The translations under genes were made by a program, and so were the position numbers. This document shows, in pieces, positions 21,553 to 34,270 of a DNA stretch of 64,000 nucleotides. The notes below the pieces were generated by a model. The model searched no databases. It saw only the letters and a program-made list of their open reading frames with translations, and was not told the origin of the DNA. Within the stretch, counting starts at the first letter, position 1. Every line of letters starts with the position of its first letter. Origin of the DNA: Terfezia claveryi (Eukaryota > Ascomycota > Pezizomycetes > Pezizales > Pezizaceae); NCBI GenBank assembly GCA_015179025.1, contig WHUX01000019.1, forward strand, positions 467,721-531,720, given 5' to 3'.

Positions 21553-23272
21553 TCAGTTCCTTTGTCCGTTCCCATGTCCAGCTGCATTTTTCTTTTTTGT
21601 TGTGAGATTTTTTTGGCAATTTCAAAAGCATTCATGCAAGATTTACGGCCTTCCTTGTTTTGTTTATTTTTCCTGGTAAAGATATCCCCATAGACTTGTC
21701 CTCTTCAAGTTCTAATCTGTTATTTTTGTTATCGATTTTTGTTGGTTTCTGTACATTTCTTCTTTCTTACAGAGATATTATGGAGGGCTTGCGAACTAGA
21801 GCTTGGATAGGGAGGAGGTTAAGGATAAAAGTTGGATGATCGCCCAGCTCACTGTCAACATTTACCATATTGGCTTAAGAAGCTTGGGCATGGTGCAAAC
21901 AAGAGAATAAGAGACTGGAGTCTTCTGACAAGAGGAGAAATGAGGAATGAGAGTAAGAAGACTCGCCTGGCGGTACAATCGTATCCCGAAATTCGTTCAT
22001 AGGTGGGAGTATTAAGTCCGTTGCAACTAAGTAGTTCGGTCCGTGTATGTCACAGCTAGTCAGGGTAACTTGGAAATACAGTCTCTGGGTTGCTATTCAG
22101 CAGTCCAGTTTTGCGTTAGGCTGAGGTGACGTTTCTCAAGATCACAAAGCTTGCGGAAGATGCGGAATATTGAGGTTATGGGGGAGGATTTTTTTGTCCT
22201 CGGTCTGCGGACCTTTCCTATCTTTTGTACATGCATAGCGGGAATCTTGCTTAAGCTTGACATGTTATAGAATGAGAATTAGTTTATATTAGCAGCAGAA
22301 TCTAAAAGGGACTGATAGTGATCGAAATGCTGATTCCTATTCGGAACGAAAGGGAGAGTTTGGTTGAAGAGAAAGCTGGTTCAGATCCTGTTGCAGCGTC
22401 TTGACGGATCTCTCATGAGAAATCTCAGAAGGCTATCCTAGCTTTGTAGTCTGGTTACCTTCACACCTAGGAGTCTCCACTACCCTCCCCATCTCCATAT
22501 ACCCTGCCTGTGAAATCTACTGGCTTACTCTCCTTAGGTATATTTTCATGGCATCTACACTGTATCACTTTTCACCGTTTCTGCCACCACGTCCTCTAAC
22601 ACCACTGACACCCCCGGCTTCGTCACTCTCTTCACTCTGTATAGGCCGCCCAAACCTAGCTCCATTTTCGTCCTTGGCTGCGGACATATCAAGGGAGAGG
22701 GAATTCGGGAGGCTCCAGAGTTCGATGTTCTCGGAAATTTAGTCTGGTAACCGAGGTTTCCAGTTCTAAGTAGCCTCTAACGGTTGGGAGTGAGTGTAAT
22801 TGCAAATTAGGAATTGTAGATGAGTATAGATAATCATATATGAGTGTAGATAAGTGTATATAGATAATTGTAGATAATTGTAGATAACGGTTACGTATAA
22901 CAGTTAGGCTTACAATAGAACCAAACTAGTTCGGCTCAGACATTATAACCAAGTTACCCTGAGCTTTTGATTTGATAGACTTGACCGAAAATACCTTTTT
23001 TGACATTGCGTCGATCAACCCATGTTCCCATAACATGAGACAAATTGACACTGTATCTCTACCAGACTACCTGCATCTACGGAGGAAATGATGGCAAAGC
23101 TGTAAGCAGCTTCATCAGTCTGGCAAAGAGCTCGAGGGTGGTCGCGCAAACCTAGAACCATATCTTTCCCGTAGTTGTCCTCGTCATCGCACCGGCAAAC
23201 AAAGGTCCTCCACATATACCCATTTCAATGTTCGCCCAATTATATACCCTCTCCAGCCACACCTCATTCCAT
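21553..23272. other. Gene-free stretch with AT-rich degenerate repeats
   Basis: About 1.7 kb without a supported gene. Diverged motif fragments TAGTCTGGTTACC (about 22456) and TAGTCTGGTAACC (about 22741) occur in the same orientation about 285 bp apart. TCAGGGTAAC is at 22060-22069 and its complement at 22953-22962. A degenerate repeat of TGTAGATAAT-like units lies at about 22815-22895. Confidence 0.5.
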
Positions 23273-23647
23273 TCACTTCCCCTCCCTACATAACCCCTTC
23301 CCTACCGCCCCAAAGATCCCCACCAGCTCATCCTCCATCTTCCTATCCCCCATCTGTTTCTCCACCTCCATCTTATGTAATTCCGCCAAACCCGCTAATG
23401 GATTCTCTTTAGATTTTGCTTCCTTATCTTTTTTCCGCTGAATAGGGTCGATGGCAGGGAACAGCTCGTGTGTAGCTTGGGATAGGAGGGTGTCGATGTG
23501 TGTTGTTAGGAGCTCTGCGCGGGCGCGGTGGGCGCGGGTGGAAGGGGAATGTTTAGGCTTGTGGATGGCAGATTTTGGTTTGGAGGAAGTGGTGGAAGAT
23601 TTGGCGGAGGGTGGGGTATGGCGAGGTTTGGAGGAGTGTTTGGCCAT
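23273..23647 (-). CDS. Small basic protein of unknown function
   Basis: Intronless frame of 124 codons starting with ATG at 23647. The N-terminal half is Lys/Ser/Pro-rich (MAKHSSKPRHTPPSAKSSTT) and could be a nuclear or nucleolar localisation region. The second half is more ordered: ARAELLTTHIDTLL, then a charged helix-like stretch (RKKDKEAKSKENPLAGLAEL) and KMEDELVGIFGAVGKGL at the C-terminus. I do not recognise the family. It is divergent from SEC17, with 226 bp between the start codons, which favours a real gene with a shared promoter. The alternation of an apparently ordered C-terminal part and a disordered tail also favours coding. No function should be assigned. Confidence 0.6.
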   Translation of the reverse strand: MAKHSSKPRHTPPSAKSSTTSSKPKSAIHKPKHSPSTRAHRARAELLTTHIDTLLSQATHELFPAIDPIQRKKDKEAKSKENPLAGLAELHKMEVEKQMGDRKMEDELVGIFGAVGKGLCREGK

Positions 23648-23873
23648 ACTGAAGTTGAATGAGAGTTCTATGCGGTGGGGCCTTTACTTGTGTAAACATA
23701 TCAGAATCATATGATGTCTCGCTATGTTGAACCAGACTAGCGGTGTCCAACGTCATGACGCCAAGCAGGAGCTCTTCCCAGCTCAAGTAGGTGGGGTGAA
23801 TAGCCAGCTCCTCCAGCTTGATTGAGGATCTATACGGCCATACCCTTCGATTTCATATCCAACTGCTAAAGCT

Positions 23874-25016
23874 ATGTCTGACCCACGAGTTCTCCTAGCT
23901 CAGGCATGCTTTCACCTGGTACCCCCGTGGTATTCAATCACTAACAAGCTCTGCAGGCTGAAAAAGCACAAGCTAGTGCCTCCAGTGGGTTCTCTTTCTT
24001 CGGTGGACGTACAGAAAAGCTAGAAAACGCCGCCGATCTATATCAACAAGCTGCAAATGCCTTTCGAGTTCAGAGCCAAGGTCCGGAGGCTGGCCAGGCG
24101 TTTGAGAAGGCAGCTGCCCTTCAACGACAGTTGAATGAACCAGACGATGCCGCGAATTCTATGGTAGAGGCGTTCAAGAGTTATAAGCGACAAGACCCAA
24201 TCAACGCTGCAAGGTGTCTAGAGCAAGCCATAAAGCATTATACAAGTAGGGGTAGCTTCAGGCGTGCAGCCACACATCAGCAAAATTTGGCTGAGCTCTG
24301 GGAACTTGACTTGGGGGATTTCAAAAAGGCTATTGAGGCGTATGACTTGGCCGGAGATTGGTTTTCGGGTGACAATGCTGAAGCGTGCGTATTTCTGCAC
24401 TTTTGCCTAGTTGGAGTTTGCTGCTTACTTCTCAAATCAGACTCGCAAATAAGGTCTACCTCAAAGTCGCAGATTTGGCTGCTCTGGAAAAAATGTACGC
24501 AAAGGCGATTGAGCGTTACGAGGGTGTGGCACGAGCCAGTGTCAACAATAATTTGATGAAATGGAGTCTGAAGGATTACTTCCTCAAAGCTGGGTTCTGC
24601 CATCTAGCTCAGGGTGTATGGGATTTTTTTCCTTGCCGAGAGCTTCCAGTCACTAATATGTTCCGATAGGACATGATTGCTACCCGAAGAGCTCTAGAGA
24701 CTTACGTGGACCTCGACATGGCATTTCCGTCAACAAGAGAGTACCAACTTCTCACTGTAAGTACTGTTACGTTACTCTCACATTGACGGCTCTTAACGCG
24801 TCTGCCGCATCTAGGAAATTGCAGAAGCGGTTGAGAATGGTGATAGCGATTTGTTTGAAGAGAAGGTGTTTGCCTACGACCAGCTGAGTAAATTGGACAA
24901 GTGGAAGACGACTATGCTTTTGAGGATTAAGGAAACGATAGCAGCGGTGAGTTGGATCTTCTGTTGTTGTCTATAGCACTTACAACTAACAAGTTTACCA
25001 GGAGGACTTTGCGTAA
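23874..25016 (+). CDS. SEC17: Alpha-SNAP, SNARE-disassembly adaptor
   Basis: Cytosolic adaptor that recruits the ATPase Sec18/NSF to SNARE complexes after membrane fusion. Exons: 23874-23903, 23957-24384, 24441-24615, 24670-24756, 24815-24946 and 25002-25016, joining to 288 residues, the family length. Conserved segments in order: AQASASSGFSFFGGRTEKLE, NAADLYQQAANAFRVQ, SYKRQDPINAARCLEQAI, RRAATHQQNLAELWE, AIEAYDLAGDWFSGDNAEA, KAIERYEGVARASVNNNLMK, and near the C-terminus KLDKWKTTMLLRIKETI. These are the TPR-like helices and the Sec18-stimulating C-terminus. The first intron has a GC donor (CTCAG|GCATGC) and an ordinary AG acceptor; no GT alternative keeps LLAQ|AEKAQA in frame. The final exon adds only AEDFA-stop. 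Confidence 0.97.
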
Positions 25017-25291
25017 TCGGTTATGAGTATTTATATTCAGTGTCTGGGATCCTTCTCTAGAAATTCGTCGCCTGCGATGAGATCTTCAATCGTTAAGGGT
25101 TTTGCTGTGTTTAATCTGTCGTCTGTGGTCATCAAGTTCGAGTTTGGAGATTCTTTGTTAGAGCAAGGCTTTTATGCATAATGAATTGTGTAATATCCAT
25201 GATAGTCGCGTTTTTCGTACAATCTTATATATATAAAACCTTCGAATATGTAATATGAGGTTGATCGCAAAAAAAAATAACCCACTGCTCA

Positions 25292-25298
25292 CACGTGA
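25292..25298. promoter_or_regulatory. CACGTGA box upstream of dynactin p150
   Basis: CACGTGA lies about 270 bp before the dynactin start codon. CACGTGA is the classical basic-helix-loop-helix (Cbf1-type) core. It also occurs elsewhere in the window, so a regulatory role is only a suggestion. Confidence 0.2.
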
Positions 25299-25563
25299 CA
25301 ACTCCCCTTGCTGGCTTGCTTACAGTACCTTCTCCAAATACATTTGTACCACATGCTGCGATCTACCACGTTCTATGCAGGATTATTACCGCACATCAGC
25401 ATTCATGAACGAGATCGAACTAATGTACCAGTAATCATTGAATCAACATATACATATCCAATCCCGTGAGTTGCAGGGCAGCTCCATCCCCTCTATATAC
25501 GTCCGGCCCTTCGCCGCAGGCACTTGACATCTCAACAACTGAAGTCAACCTATTGACGAAAGC

Positions 25564-28500
25564 ATGACCGAGGATTTTCAGATTGGAGACCGTGTCGACG
25601 TCAACGGGCAACTAGCCATTGTCCGTTATATTGGGCCCGCAGACTTTGCGCCAGGAGAATGGGTTGGTGTTGAGCTTGATATTCCAGATGGAAAGAACAA
25701 TGGTTCGGTGCAGGGAGTAAAGTACTTCGAATGTGCGGACAAATATGGGAAGTTCTACAGGTCGAATGTCCCGCGATTGGTTGAGAGGGCCCCTCAACAG
25801 GCTCAGAGGCCGCAAGCTAGGCAGAGTCTAAGTAGGATAGCAAGTATTGGGCAAATGAAGGTCGGTTGTCTTAGTGAAGGAGGGGAGCGCTGTGCTCGAG
25901 GAACACATCCAGTGAATGTCTCTTCTAGGACAAAATCGTGATCCCGCTTGACGCCTGGTTAGAGCCATTTTATAGGTCAACGATGCTAATATTCATGGTC
26001 CATCTCTTAGGGAGCAACCAAGATGTCTCCCTCCTCAACCTCGCAACCGCCGTCTAGGACCGGAACCCCTACTTCCACGGCTGGGTCATCCACTCGGCCA
26101 CCCGCTTCGGTTTCAATGCAGCCAACCCGTACGACCACACCGTCACGTCCAGGTTCCATGGGTCCAGCACAAATTACCGCCATCTCGAAGACGTCTATGG
26201 CAGGCCGGCGGGGCTCGCAAATGGGAGGACAGGCAGGACAGAATCTGTCTCTTTCACCTTCTCCGGCTGGTGTTCCACGGCCTGGTTCAGGAGCCTCTAG
26301 TGGTGGGTCCAGAACACCGGTTGACCAGAAGGTTGCATCCCCAACAGTACCAACTGCCAGATCAATATCTGGCCAAAGATTATCGGTTAGCGTCAAAAGT
26401 ATCTCTGCCGTAAATGCGTTTCAGAAGAGGGGTGCAGCAGGGAGCAGTGGAGAGACAGATGCAGCAGCGTCATCAAAGGCAATAGCACAAAAGAGTCATG
26501 GGAGGAAAGAATCTACAAGAGCTCCACTGCTGGTCACTGCTCCGCAGGCCCCGGCAAGCCCAGAGCTACACAGGCGGCCAGCTAACGATGCCAGCCGTGA
26601 GATGGAGGACCTGAAAACTAAAATCAAAGTTCGTATATTGTGTCAACTCTCGATTATTTAGTGCTCACAGATTGTATTCAGGTCCTAGAAAAGAAGAGAT
26701 TAGAGGATAGAGAGAAATTGCAAGAGATGGAACAGATTAGAAGAGACAAGGAAAAATTTGAATCCATTATTCAGAAGCTGCAAGGTAGGTGCTCTTTGGT
26801 CTCCCATTTACGGGTAATCAATGCCTTATGTTTGCCATATAGCCAAGTATCAACCTCAAGCAGAGGAAAACAGAGAGCTCCGGAAGCACCTCAAGGAAGC
26901 CGAGGAGAAAGTTGAAGAACTTGAAACTTCCAAAGCAGAACATGAGGTCATTGTAGAGATAGCAACTCTCGACCGGGAGATGGCTGAGGAGCAAGTCGAG
27001 TATCTAAAGACTGAAGTCGAGTTATATCGGAGCAAGGCTGAAGAACTCGAAATGGAGATTGAGATTTTGCGTGAGGAAAACAAAGAGTTGGGTCAGGAAA
27101 TGAGTCCAGAAGAGAAGACCTCAGCCGGTTGGATACAGATGGTGAAACAAAATGAACGGCTGAAAGACGCGCTCCTCCGATTGAAAGATATCACACAACA
27201 GACCGAAATAGAACTAAAGGATAATATTAAGGGATTGCAGGAGGACAATGAGCAACTCTCGCATTATAAAGAGCAGTACGAACAAACAAAAGACAGGCTG
27301 TATCAGGCCGAGTCAGCCGTGGAAGACCTTCGCCAACAGCTTGATACAGCACTTGGGGCTGAAGAAATGCTGGAGGAGCTGACAGACCGTAATCTGAGTA
27401 TGAATGAACAGATTGAGGAACTACGAGCCACAATTGAGGATCTGGAAGCTTTGAAGGAGCTCGCTGATGAGTTGGAGATCAACCATATCGAGACTGAGAA
27501 GCAGATGCAGGAAGAGCTTGACTATAAGGATCTGTTCATCGCCGAACAGACAAAGAGAGTTGCACAATTGGATACGAGTAATGAACAAGCTGAGTACACA
27601 ATTACACGGTTCCGCGATTTAGTTAATACTCTGCAGAGGTAGGCTAAAATACTCTGAAGCGATCTAGGAATAATAGCTGATTGATTTGCTTTCTTAGTGA
27701 TCTCGAGGATCTTCGTGCTTCTCAACAAATTACGGAACAAGAGGCCGAGGAATTGACCGCAAGATCCAGGTCTATGATGGACATCAACTTGAAACTCCAG
27801 TTGTCTGCTACGAAGGCTCAAAATAAGACCATTGACTTGGAGCTGAGGAGAATGGAAGCAGAGGAGGCCATGGAGCACCTCCAGATTGTGCAGGTATGGT
27901 CATCTTCGAATTTGAAGCTACAATACTAACGACTTAATAACATAGATGTTCCTTCCTGAAGCTTTCCTTCATGAGAGGGATTCTATCCTTTCTCTCCTAC
28001 GATTTAGGCGAGTGGCATTTAAGTCCCACCTGCTGAACACTTTCATTAAGGAACGAATCTCTGCAAACCAGCCCCAAAATGGCAGTGAAGACTCATTCAT
28101 GGCGGCTTGCGATATCTGTGATAAGCTTACCTGGATCTCAGCGATGTGTGAACGATTTACCAATTGCATTAGTGGGTGCAATGTTCACCAATTCAACAAA
28201 TTTAGAGATGCTTTGCATGAGCTAGACCCCGTGGAGAGGGCTCTCAATAGTTGGATTGATTCTTTGAGAAGGGATGATTTGAAGGAGAAACAATGCGCAA
28301 TTGAGCTTCAAAGAACAATGGCGGTCATTTCTCACTTGGGAGAGATCCACCTACCAGACACGCTGGAGGGTTTTGCACAGCACTTGCAGATGCGAGTGCA
28401 ACTCATGCAGAGTCACATGGAGTGCGCTGCTGCTGCTGTATCACATATCAAGTACATGGTTAGCACCAAGGTCAATCCGACCATCGACGAGGAGGAGCTG

Positions 28501-30056
28501 GCTAGCATATTCGCAAAGAAGTCGGATGCAATTATTTCACACAGTCGCGGTGCGAAGGTTGTGGTTAGCAAAATTCTTAGATCTCTTAGTGATCTGCAAA
28601 CAAGATCTTTGTCCTTGGCAATGGAAACTAGGCAGTCGTTTGAGGAATGCGAGGAGGCTATGCAGAAGATTGCAGCCTATGCTCGAGCATTGGGAGATGC
28701 AGTTGCTGACTTGCTCTACCATGAAGAGGGGAGGACTGAGCCAGTCACTTTTGCCGAGCTACAGAGCGTCATGTACAAGACGACAGAAAGGACCTTGATG
28801 ATGGCTGAAACAGACACTTTCAGCGCCTTTGGCAAGGAGCTAAGATCATTAACCAATATGTTAGTGGATCTGGGTAGCATGGCCAGTGATTTGGATATGA
28901 CTGCAGAATGTAAGATTTCCTCGAAATTCTACACAAGGAGCTTTGTTAACTGTAAAATAGTTGAGAGGGCCCCTGCTCCTTGGATTGTTCGTGCCCAGGA
29001 GCTCAAGAACACCAAGATTGTCAACGTCGATGTTGAAGATAAGTGTAGACGACTCAAGGAGGAAATTCGTGAGCTTGTTACTCAGATCAGAGTCAGGGTA
29101 TGTATACCTGACAAATTCCTTCCTCATGGTGCGACACTAACACCCTTTTTCAACCATAGGAGAAATCTTTGGACGAGGCTGCTGTCAAGATCGAGCACCT
29201 AGAAAGCCGCATGAGCACAGTAGGAAAGCAATCAGAGCGCATTGAAAAACTTGAGAAGAGTCTCGAGGATTCAGTCACCCACGAGAGCAAGCTCGAAGCC
29301 AGTGTTGAACAGCTGAACAACGAAATTCTGCAGCTGGAAAGAGATGTTGTGAAGTGGAAGAAGACCGCACAAGAGAAGCGCACTGCTGGTGATATTGATC
29401 GCACTGGACAAGAGAGGGCAGTCGCTACAGCACGTGAAGTGGCAAGCTTGAAGAGTGAAATCACTAACCTCAGTGGCGCGGTGAATTTCCTCAGGGAAGA
29501 AAATGCGAGAATTAAGCAGGTTGATCTCTCCGCTACTAATAGCTGGTTGTTTGAACCAATCAAGCCATCGGCTATCCCTGTGACAAATAATGGTGTTCAC
29601 GTAGGGAAGAGAGATAAAGCTACACGTGAGAAATTATGGAAAGAAGAAATTACTCGGGAAGGGAAAGACTTACTCTCCGAGCTTGTCTCCCTTGCTACTG
29701 AATCGAAAATTATCGACTTACGTGAAACACCTAAGAATCGGAACGCCTGGAGACCAGTTCGTGAGACTCCGGGTTATATTTACTGGAGACAGAGAGAACG
29801 GTACGAGGCGCTTGCGGGCTGGAGGGACTCAATAGTTGAGAGAGCCGGGAAGTGGGATGACATGAATATACCAACACCATCTACGCCGGTAAAGGGAAGA
29901 AAGGAAAAAAGGATCTCGGCGGTGGCGAAAATACAGGCGTATCACATGTATCCAGGATTAGAGATGAAGAGGGGTTTGGCGCCTAAAGTAGAGGTGGTGA
30001 TTAGGGAACCAGAGTCGTGGGATGTGTTGAAAGAGAGTCTTGGGTTGATTGGTTAA
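25564..30056 (+). CDS. ro-3: Dynactin large subunit p150Glued
   Basis: Microtubule-binding arm of dynactin, the dynein activator needed for nuclear and vesicle transport in hyphae. Eight exons: 25564-25860, 26011-26628, 26682-26784, 26843-27638, 27698-27893, 27946-28909, 28961-29097 and 29160-30056, joining to 1335 residues. An N-terminal CAP-Gly domain (residues about 5-70) shows GEWVGVELDIPDGKNNGSVQ and GKFYRSNVPRL; the usual GKNDGSV is GKNNGSV. A Ser/Thr/Pro-rich basic linker follows (about 75-300). Long heptad-rich coiled coils cover about 310-700, then the conserved dynactin region (from FLPEAFLHERDSILSLLRF, about 675-1000), then a second coiled coil (about 1040-1150) and a globular C-terminus. 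Names differ among fungi (ro-3, nudM, NIP100). All junctions keep frame, so it should be functional. Confidence 0.96.
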
Positions 30057-31109
30057 GATCTCGCGAGGGTTGTTGGATGGTTGATACCCGGTTTCTTTTG
30101 ACATTGACATTTTGTTTCATTTTTGTGGGCTCTTTATACATGACATAAAGTGTGGTTGGCGTCTTTTCTCTTTTTTTGACTTCCATTTGATATTCTTTTA
30201 CGCTTTTATGATTTTCAAGTCAACACTTAATAACTTCTTTGTGCATCTTTTCCTATCTCCACTTTTTATCATGTCACCCCACTCCACCCCACTACGACAG
30301 CCCCACAAGAGCGATTTCAAATTTTCCGTAGCTATGAGGACTGATTGAATGTTGGACCTGATGGAACTGATGTGTCTGGACTGGAAAACCCCTTAGCCGG
30401 ATTGGTTAGGAATGGGACAATACAGAATGGAATGTTGGAATGGTTAGATGATTGGTCGCCGGACTAGATGATTGGATGAGGTTAGGTTGTTAATCAATTA
30501 TTTGCGCGGGATGAGCCCAGATGGCTTCCTTTTTAGCTTTTCAAATTACAAATCTCGAGTTCTAATGAAATGTCATTGCAAGTACCTAATGTAATCTCAG
30601 GGTAAGCGTTCACGTAAGCAATTTCGCAATTAACGTCAAACCCCTACAGTTTCTAATAGCGCTCCTATAACATCTAACTCAGAACCAATCAAAGAAAACT
30701 AGTGATAGAACCATATTCACTACTACATAGACCTTCCGCATCCCGCGTTAAAACATAAAAGGGTACTTTAGTTAAAAAAAATCAACTATCAAAAGAAAAA
30801 AAAATACATGCTCGTCATCGTCATGCTCGTGAAAAACGACAAAAAAAAAAACCTTGGGATATATAACAATGTATAACCACAACCCCAAAAATACCATCCT
30901 TATGACAAGAAAAAAAAACAATAAAAAACCCCCAAACAGCATAAGCTCTACCAAACAGAAGGAATGGAATAGCGCAACAAGGCAAATAAAATTATCACCA
31001 GAGAAATTTATCAAATACAGCTTAATCCACTTCCACCCCGCAGAACCCCAGGCCTTTTATCCCAAACTAGGTACTCGCATTCAGAAGCAAGACAGAGCAG
31101 AAATCCTCA
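30057..31109. other. Convergent intergenic region between dynactin and the phosphate transporter
   Basis: Two genes converge here, so it should hold both 3' ends. It contains A-rich runs near 30770-30860 and 30910, and the 11-bp micro-insertion at 30447-30475. No further gene is supported. Confidence 0.5.
30447..30475. repeat. Micro-insertion, third motif family, 9-bp direct repeats
   Basis: TCGCCGGACTA (30456-30466) sits between perfect copies of GATGATTGG (30447-30455 and 30467-30475). The insert ends GACTA like the main family but differs upstream. The flanks are mildly repetitive (ATTGG, GGATG), so slippage cannot be excluded. Confidence 0.6.
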
Positions 31110-33936
31110 TTACAATCCCGAGATGCGCATAAGTCCATAACCAATTGTCACAACCACAAAGAAGGTCAAGATACTACTCGGCACACCTCTCGTCAGGAAA
31201 TGTTTAACACGGAGATACCTCTGTCCCGAATGCGGGTTCTCAGTCATGATAGCGGTCATATTCGGGAATCCCGATGTGGGGAGACCCATAGCAGCGGAGC
31301 ACATAAGTGCAGAACCCTATCCACCCAAATCGTTAGTGCAATCCTTTTCCCACAATAAATTCGGAGGATGGGGCATACCATGACCAACAAATTTGGATGC
31401 GGATCCTTCATCCCCACGCCCACCTGCTGCACAATTGGCAAAATAATCAACGCCGCAACAGTATGACTAATAAACGTCGCCACCACCAAAATCATCGCAC
31501 AGAAGGTAACAAGCACACCATAAAGACTCATTCCGCCAACATGGTGTTCCACAGCCTTGGCTATAGTATGCAAAAGGCCCGATGAATTAACTGCTTTGCC
31601 CAACGACAAACCACCAGCGGCAAGGATAATAATCGTCCATAAGAAATTGTTGAAGTCCTCTTTAGTTAAAATACCAGTACCGAAGAAAAGGACGAGAGGA
31701 ATCACAGCGATTACACCCATATCACCAAAGATATGCTCGAGCTGGTGAGAGACACACCAGAGCCCGATAGTGACAATAGTAACGATACTCACGAAGTACT
31801 GCACACCGGTGAACTTATCCCTTGTTGGGCGGATAGGAACGATGACGGTGCCTCTGCTGGGGCGGAAGGTGATTAGGAGAAAGAGCCAAATGATAACAAT
31901 GGAGACAATACAGACGGGAGTGGTGATGAAGAACCATTGAAGCCAGTTTGGTGACGGGCTCATATTCTGGATAGCAATAATGTTTTGTGGGCTAGCAATC
32001 GGAGATGCCATGCCCCCAATATTCGATGAAAGAGCAATACCCAAGATCAATGCCTTAGGGAATTTAGAGTCGACTGGGAGGTTTCTCAACAGTGGCTGTC
32101 TTTCTGTCAGTAAAGAATATATTAGCCTAGGGGGCCAACTGGCTCGAACCTGAATAATGGAATAGCACAGCACCGGCGCTGCGACGTTACTGATCCACAT
32201 ACTCAAAAACCAGGCCACAAACATAGTCGTGAGCAGCACAGTCCTTGGTCTCGTCCCAGCTTTGCTCAAAACGAAAGTTGCCATCATTTTGGCAATGTCA
32301 TACTTGCTCAACGCAGCGGCTATTCCGAATCCTCCAAGAAGAAGCATAATCACAGGGGTCCACATTGCTGCGAAAACGTATTTCGCAGAATCCTTTGCTC
32401 CCAACCTAGCATATGGCTTCTGATCCGAACGCACTACACCCAATAATACAACCAAGAATGGGATGAGGAGGGATGTCACAAAAAGAGGTATCACCTGCAC
32501 TCTGATCAATTTAAACTCCATCAAAGTGTAGGAGCAAGAGACCTACCTCGGTTGCCCATAATAAACTCACAAACACCAACATCGCCAAGCAATTCTGCTG
32601 TACCTTGCTCTTGATGATAGGTATGGTGAGCAAGAGCACAAAGATACAGAGGCATGCCAGAAGCACAAAGAAGTTTCCACTAAAAAGCCAGCTTGGGCAG
32701 GTGATGTTCCCCAGAGGTGTGTGGAATATCTTGCCACCAGCTTGATATGGATCGTCTCCTTGAAGTCTCTCCTCACCGGGCTCAGGATCCGACCCCAGAA
32801 GTGTCCTCTTCAGGCCCATATTCGCTGCCTGTGCCTTCCTTTCAATACCAATCATCTCTCTCCAAACAGTATTTCGTTCCCAAACAACGTGCTCTCGAAG
32901 ATGAAGTCGTAGTTCCCGCCTGGCGACCTCGATATCCCCATCTGTCGCAAGCCTGGCATACATCTGTTCCACTGTTGCTATCTTCGCATCCACATTCCTC
33001 ATGGTACTCTCCTGGAAATTGTATGCTTGGTTGACCACATTCTCCATGTATGGCTGGCGCAGAGATCTCATTAGTGTCTTGTCATACTTCTTGAGCGCTT
33101 TAGCGAAGCCAGTTTTGTTGAGTTGGATATATGACTTGAGCTCCCGCAATGATACGAACAAGGCAACACAGCGCTTAGCTAAGCTGAGTTGCGAGTCGAA
33201 GAGAGCATTGCGCTTCATCCTCTGGAAGTCATCTAAGCCTGTCATTGAGGAGCGTCTTCGCATACCCGGTCGTGAACCAGACCGAGATGCCCCTCCATAA
33301 GTCGACTGCCGTCCTATGGTGCTTGGGCGTTTCTTAAGCCTCTTAAGCAAACCCGTTGTGTTACTTTCATCCTCATAATCATCTTCAGAAGCAGAGTCGT
33401 CATAGTCAGGGCCGTGTCTCCTCGAAGGTATTCTAAAGGTGGCGAGGGCATCCCCGATGCTCCGGCTCCCATTTGACATTTCAGGGTTCCCTATTTGTTC
33501 ATCGAAAGCCCCCACGTCCCTTTCCCATTCCGCCATATCCATAGCTAGAACATCGATGTCTCTAAATATCTCCCCTTCCTTCTCAATGTAAAACTTGACG
33601 ATCTTCTGGAGCTCCTTGTCGAGTGCTTTCCTAAAGACAACATCTGGATCGGCCCGTTCGGTAATTAAAACTGATCTTTCTGTGTCACTGTCTTCTGTCT
33701 CTCTTCCAAAAGTCTGTTTCTCTAGAGTATAGATCCTGTAAAAGGTCAGCAGTGCGCAACTCACAAGCTTGCCATGTTGACAGCTATCAACATGACCACA
33801 GTGAGGCGGAGCTAAGCCCTATTTCAAAGCCGGGATGTAAACAAGGAACTCACAGTTTCTTCAGGCCGGAGTAAGCTAAATAGTGCGAACTCCAGTCCGG
33901 AACGGCATTGAATTGGATGCTGTGGCTGAACTTCAT
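31110..33936 (-). CDS. SPX-domain low-affinity phosphate transporter (Pho87/Pho90/Pho91 type)
   Basis: Phosphate transporter with an N-terminal SPX regulatory domain that senses inositol pyrophosphates and a C-terminal SLC13-type (divalent anion:Na+ symporter) membrane domain. Exons: 33936-33854, 33735-32547, 32494-32150, 32095-31379 and 31316-31110, joining to 846 residues. SPX motifs: MKFSHSIQFNAVPDWSSHYL, then YSGLKKLIYTLEK, DKELQKIVKFYIEKEGEI and the Lys-rich NKTGFAKALKKYDK near residue 250. About ten or more hydrophobic segments follow from residue 400. SLC13 signatures include ISNVAAPVLCYSIIQ, GIALSSNIGGMASPIASPQN and a C-terminal CSAAMGLPTSGFPNMTA. Plasma-membrane (Pho87/90) and vacuolar (Pho91) members cannot be separated here. 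The intron at 32096-32149 is 54 bases with no stop, so retention would keep frame. Sharing the pathway with the Nudix enzyme at 10.5 kb is of interest, but the genes are not adjacent. Confidence 0.93.
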
Positions 33937-34215
33937 CCCTGCTTCAACTTGATCGAGTTTTCTGAGGAACTTCTCGTCTCCTTTTCGCAGGACCTTTAAT
34001 TCCCTCTCGCAAAGCTTGCCCGAGCTGAGGTCTTGAAGGGGGATAGAGTCTCTATTATGGTCGTCGCCGGAGCATAGGCCGCCTGCTTCGCCCTTGAGGT
34101 GGGAAACGAGTGTGGGTAGAATCTTTGCGACTTGTGTGACTGCTGTCAACAGATATACCACTGGAAGCAAGGGGGGTGCAAAAGGCCTCGCGGGGACTTG
34201 CGGAAGGGGGAACTG

Positions 34216-34270
34216 TAGGGGACGGGGCGTGTGGGGGAGGAGGGGGGGGAGAAGGGGGAAGGGGGAGGAA
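34216..34270 (+). repeat. G-run cluster with quadruplex potential
   Basis: Multiple runs of three or more G (GGGG, GGGGG, GGGGGGG) occur within about 55 bases, 280-335 bp upstream of the phosphate transporter start. On the coding strand of that gene it is a polypyrimidine tract. Quadruplex formation is a prediction from spacing only. Confidence 0.5.
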
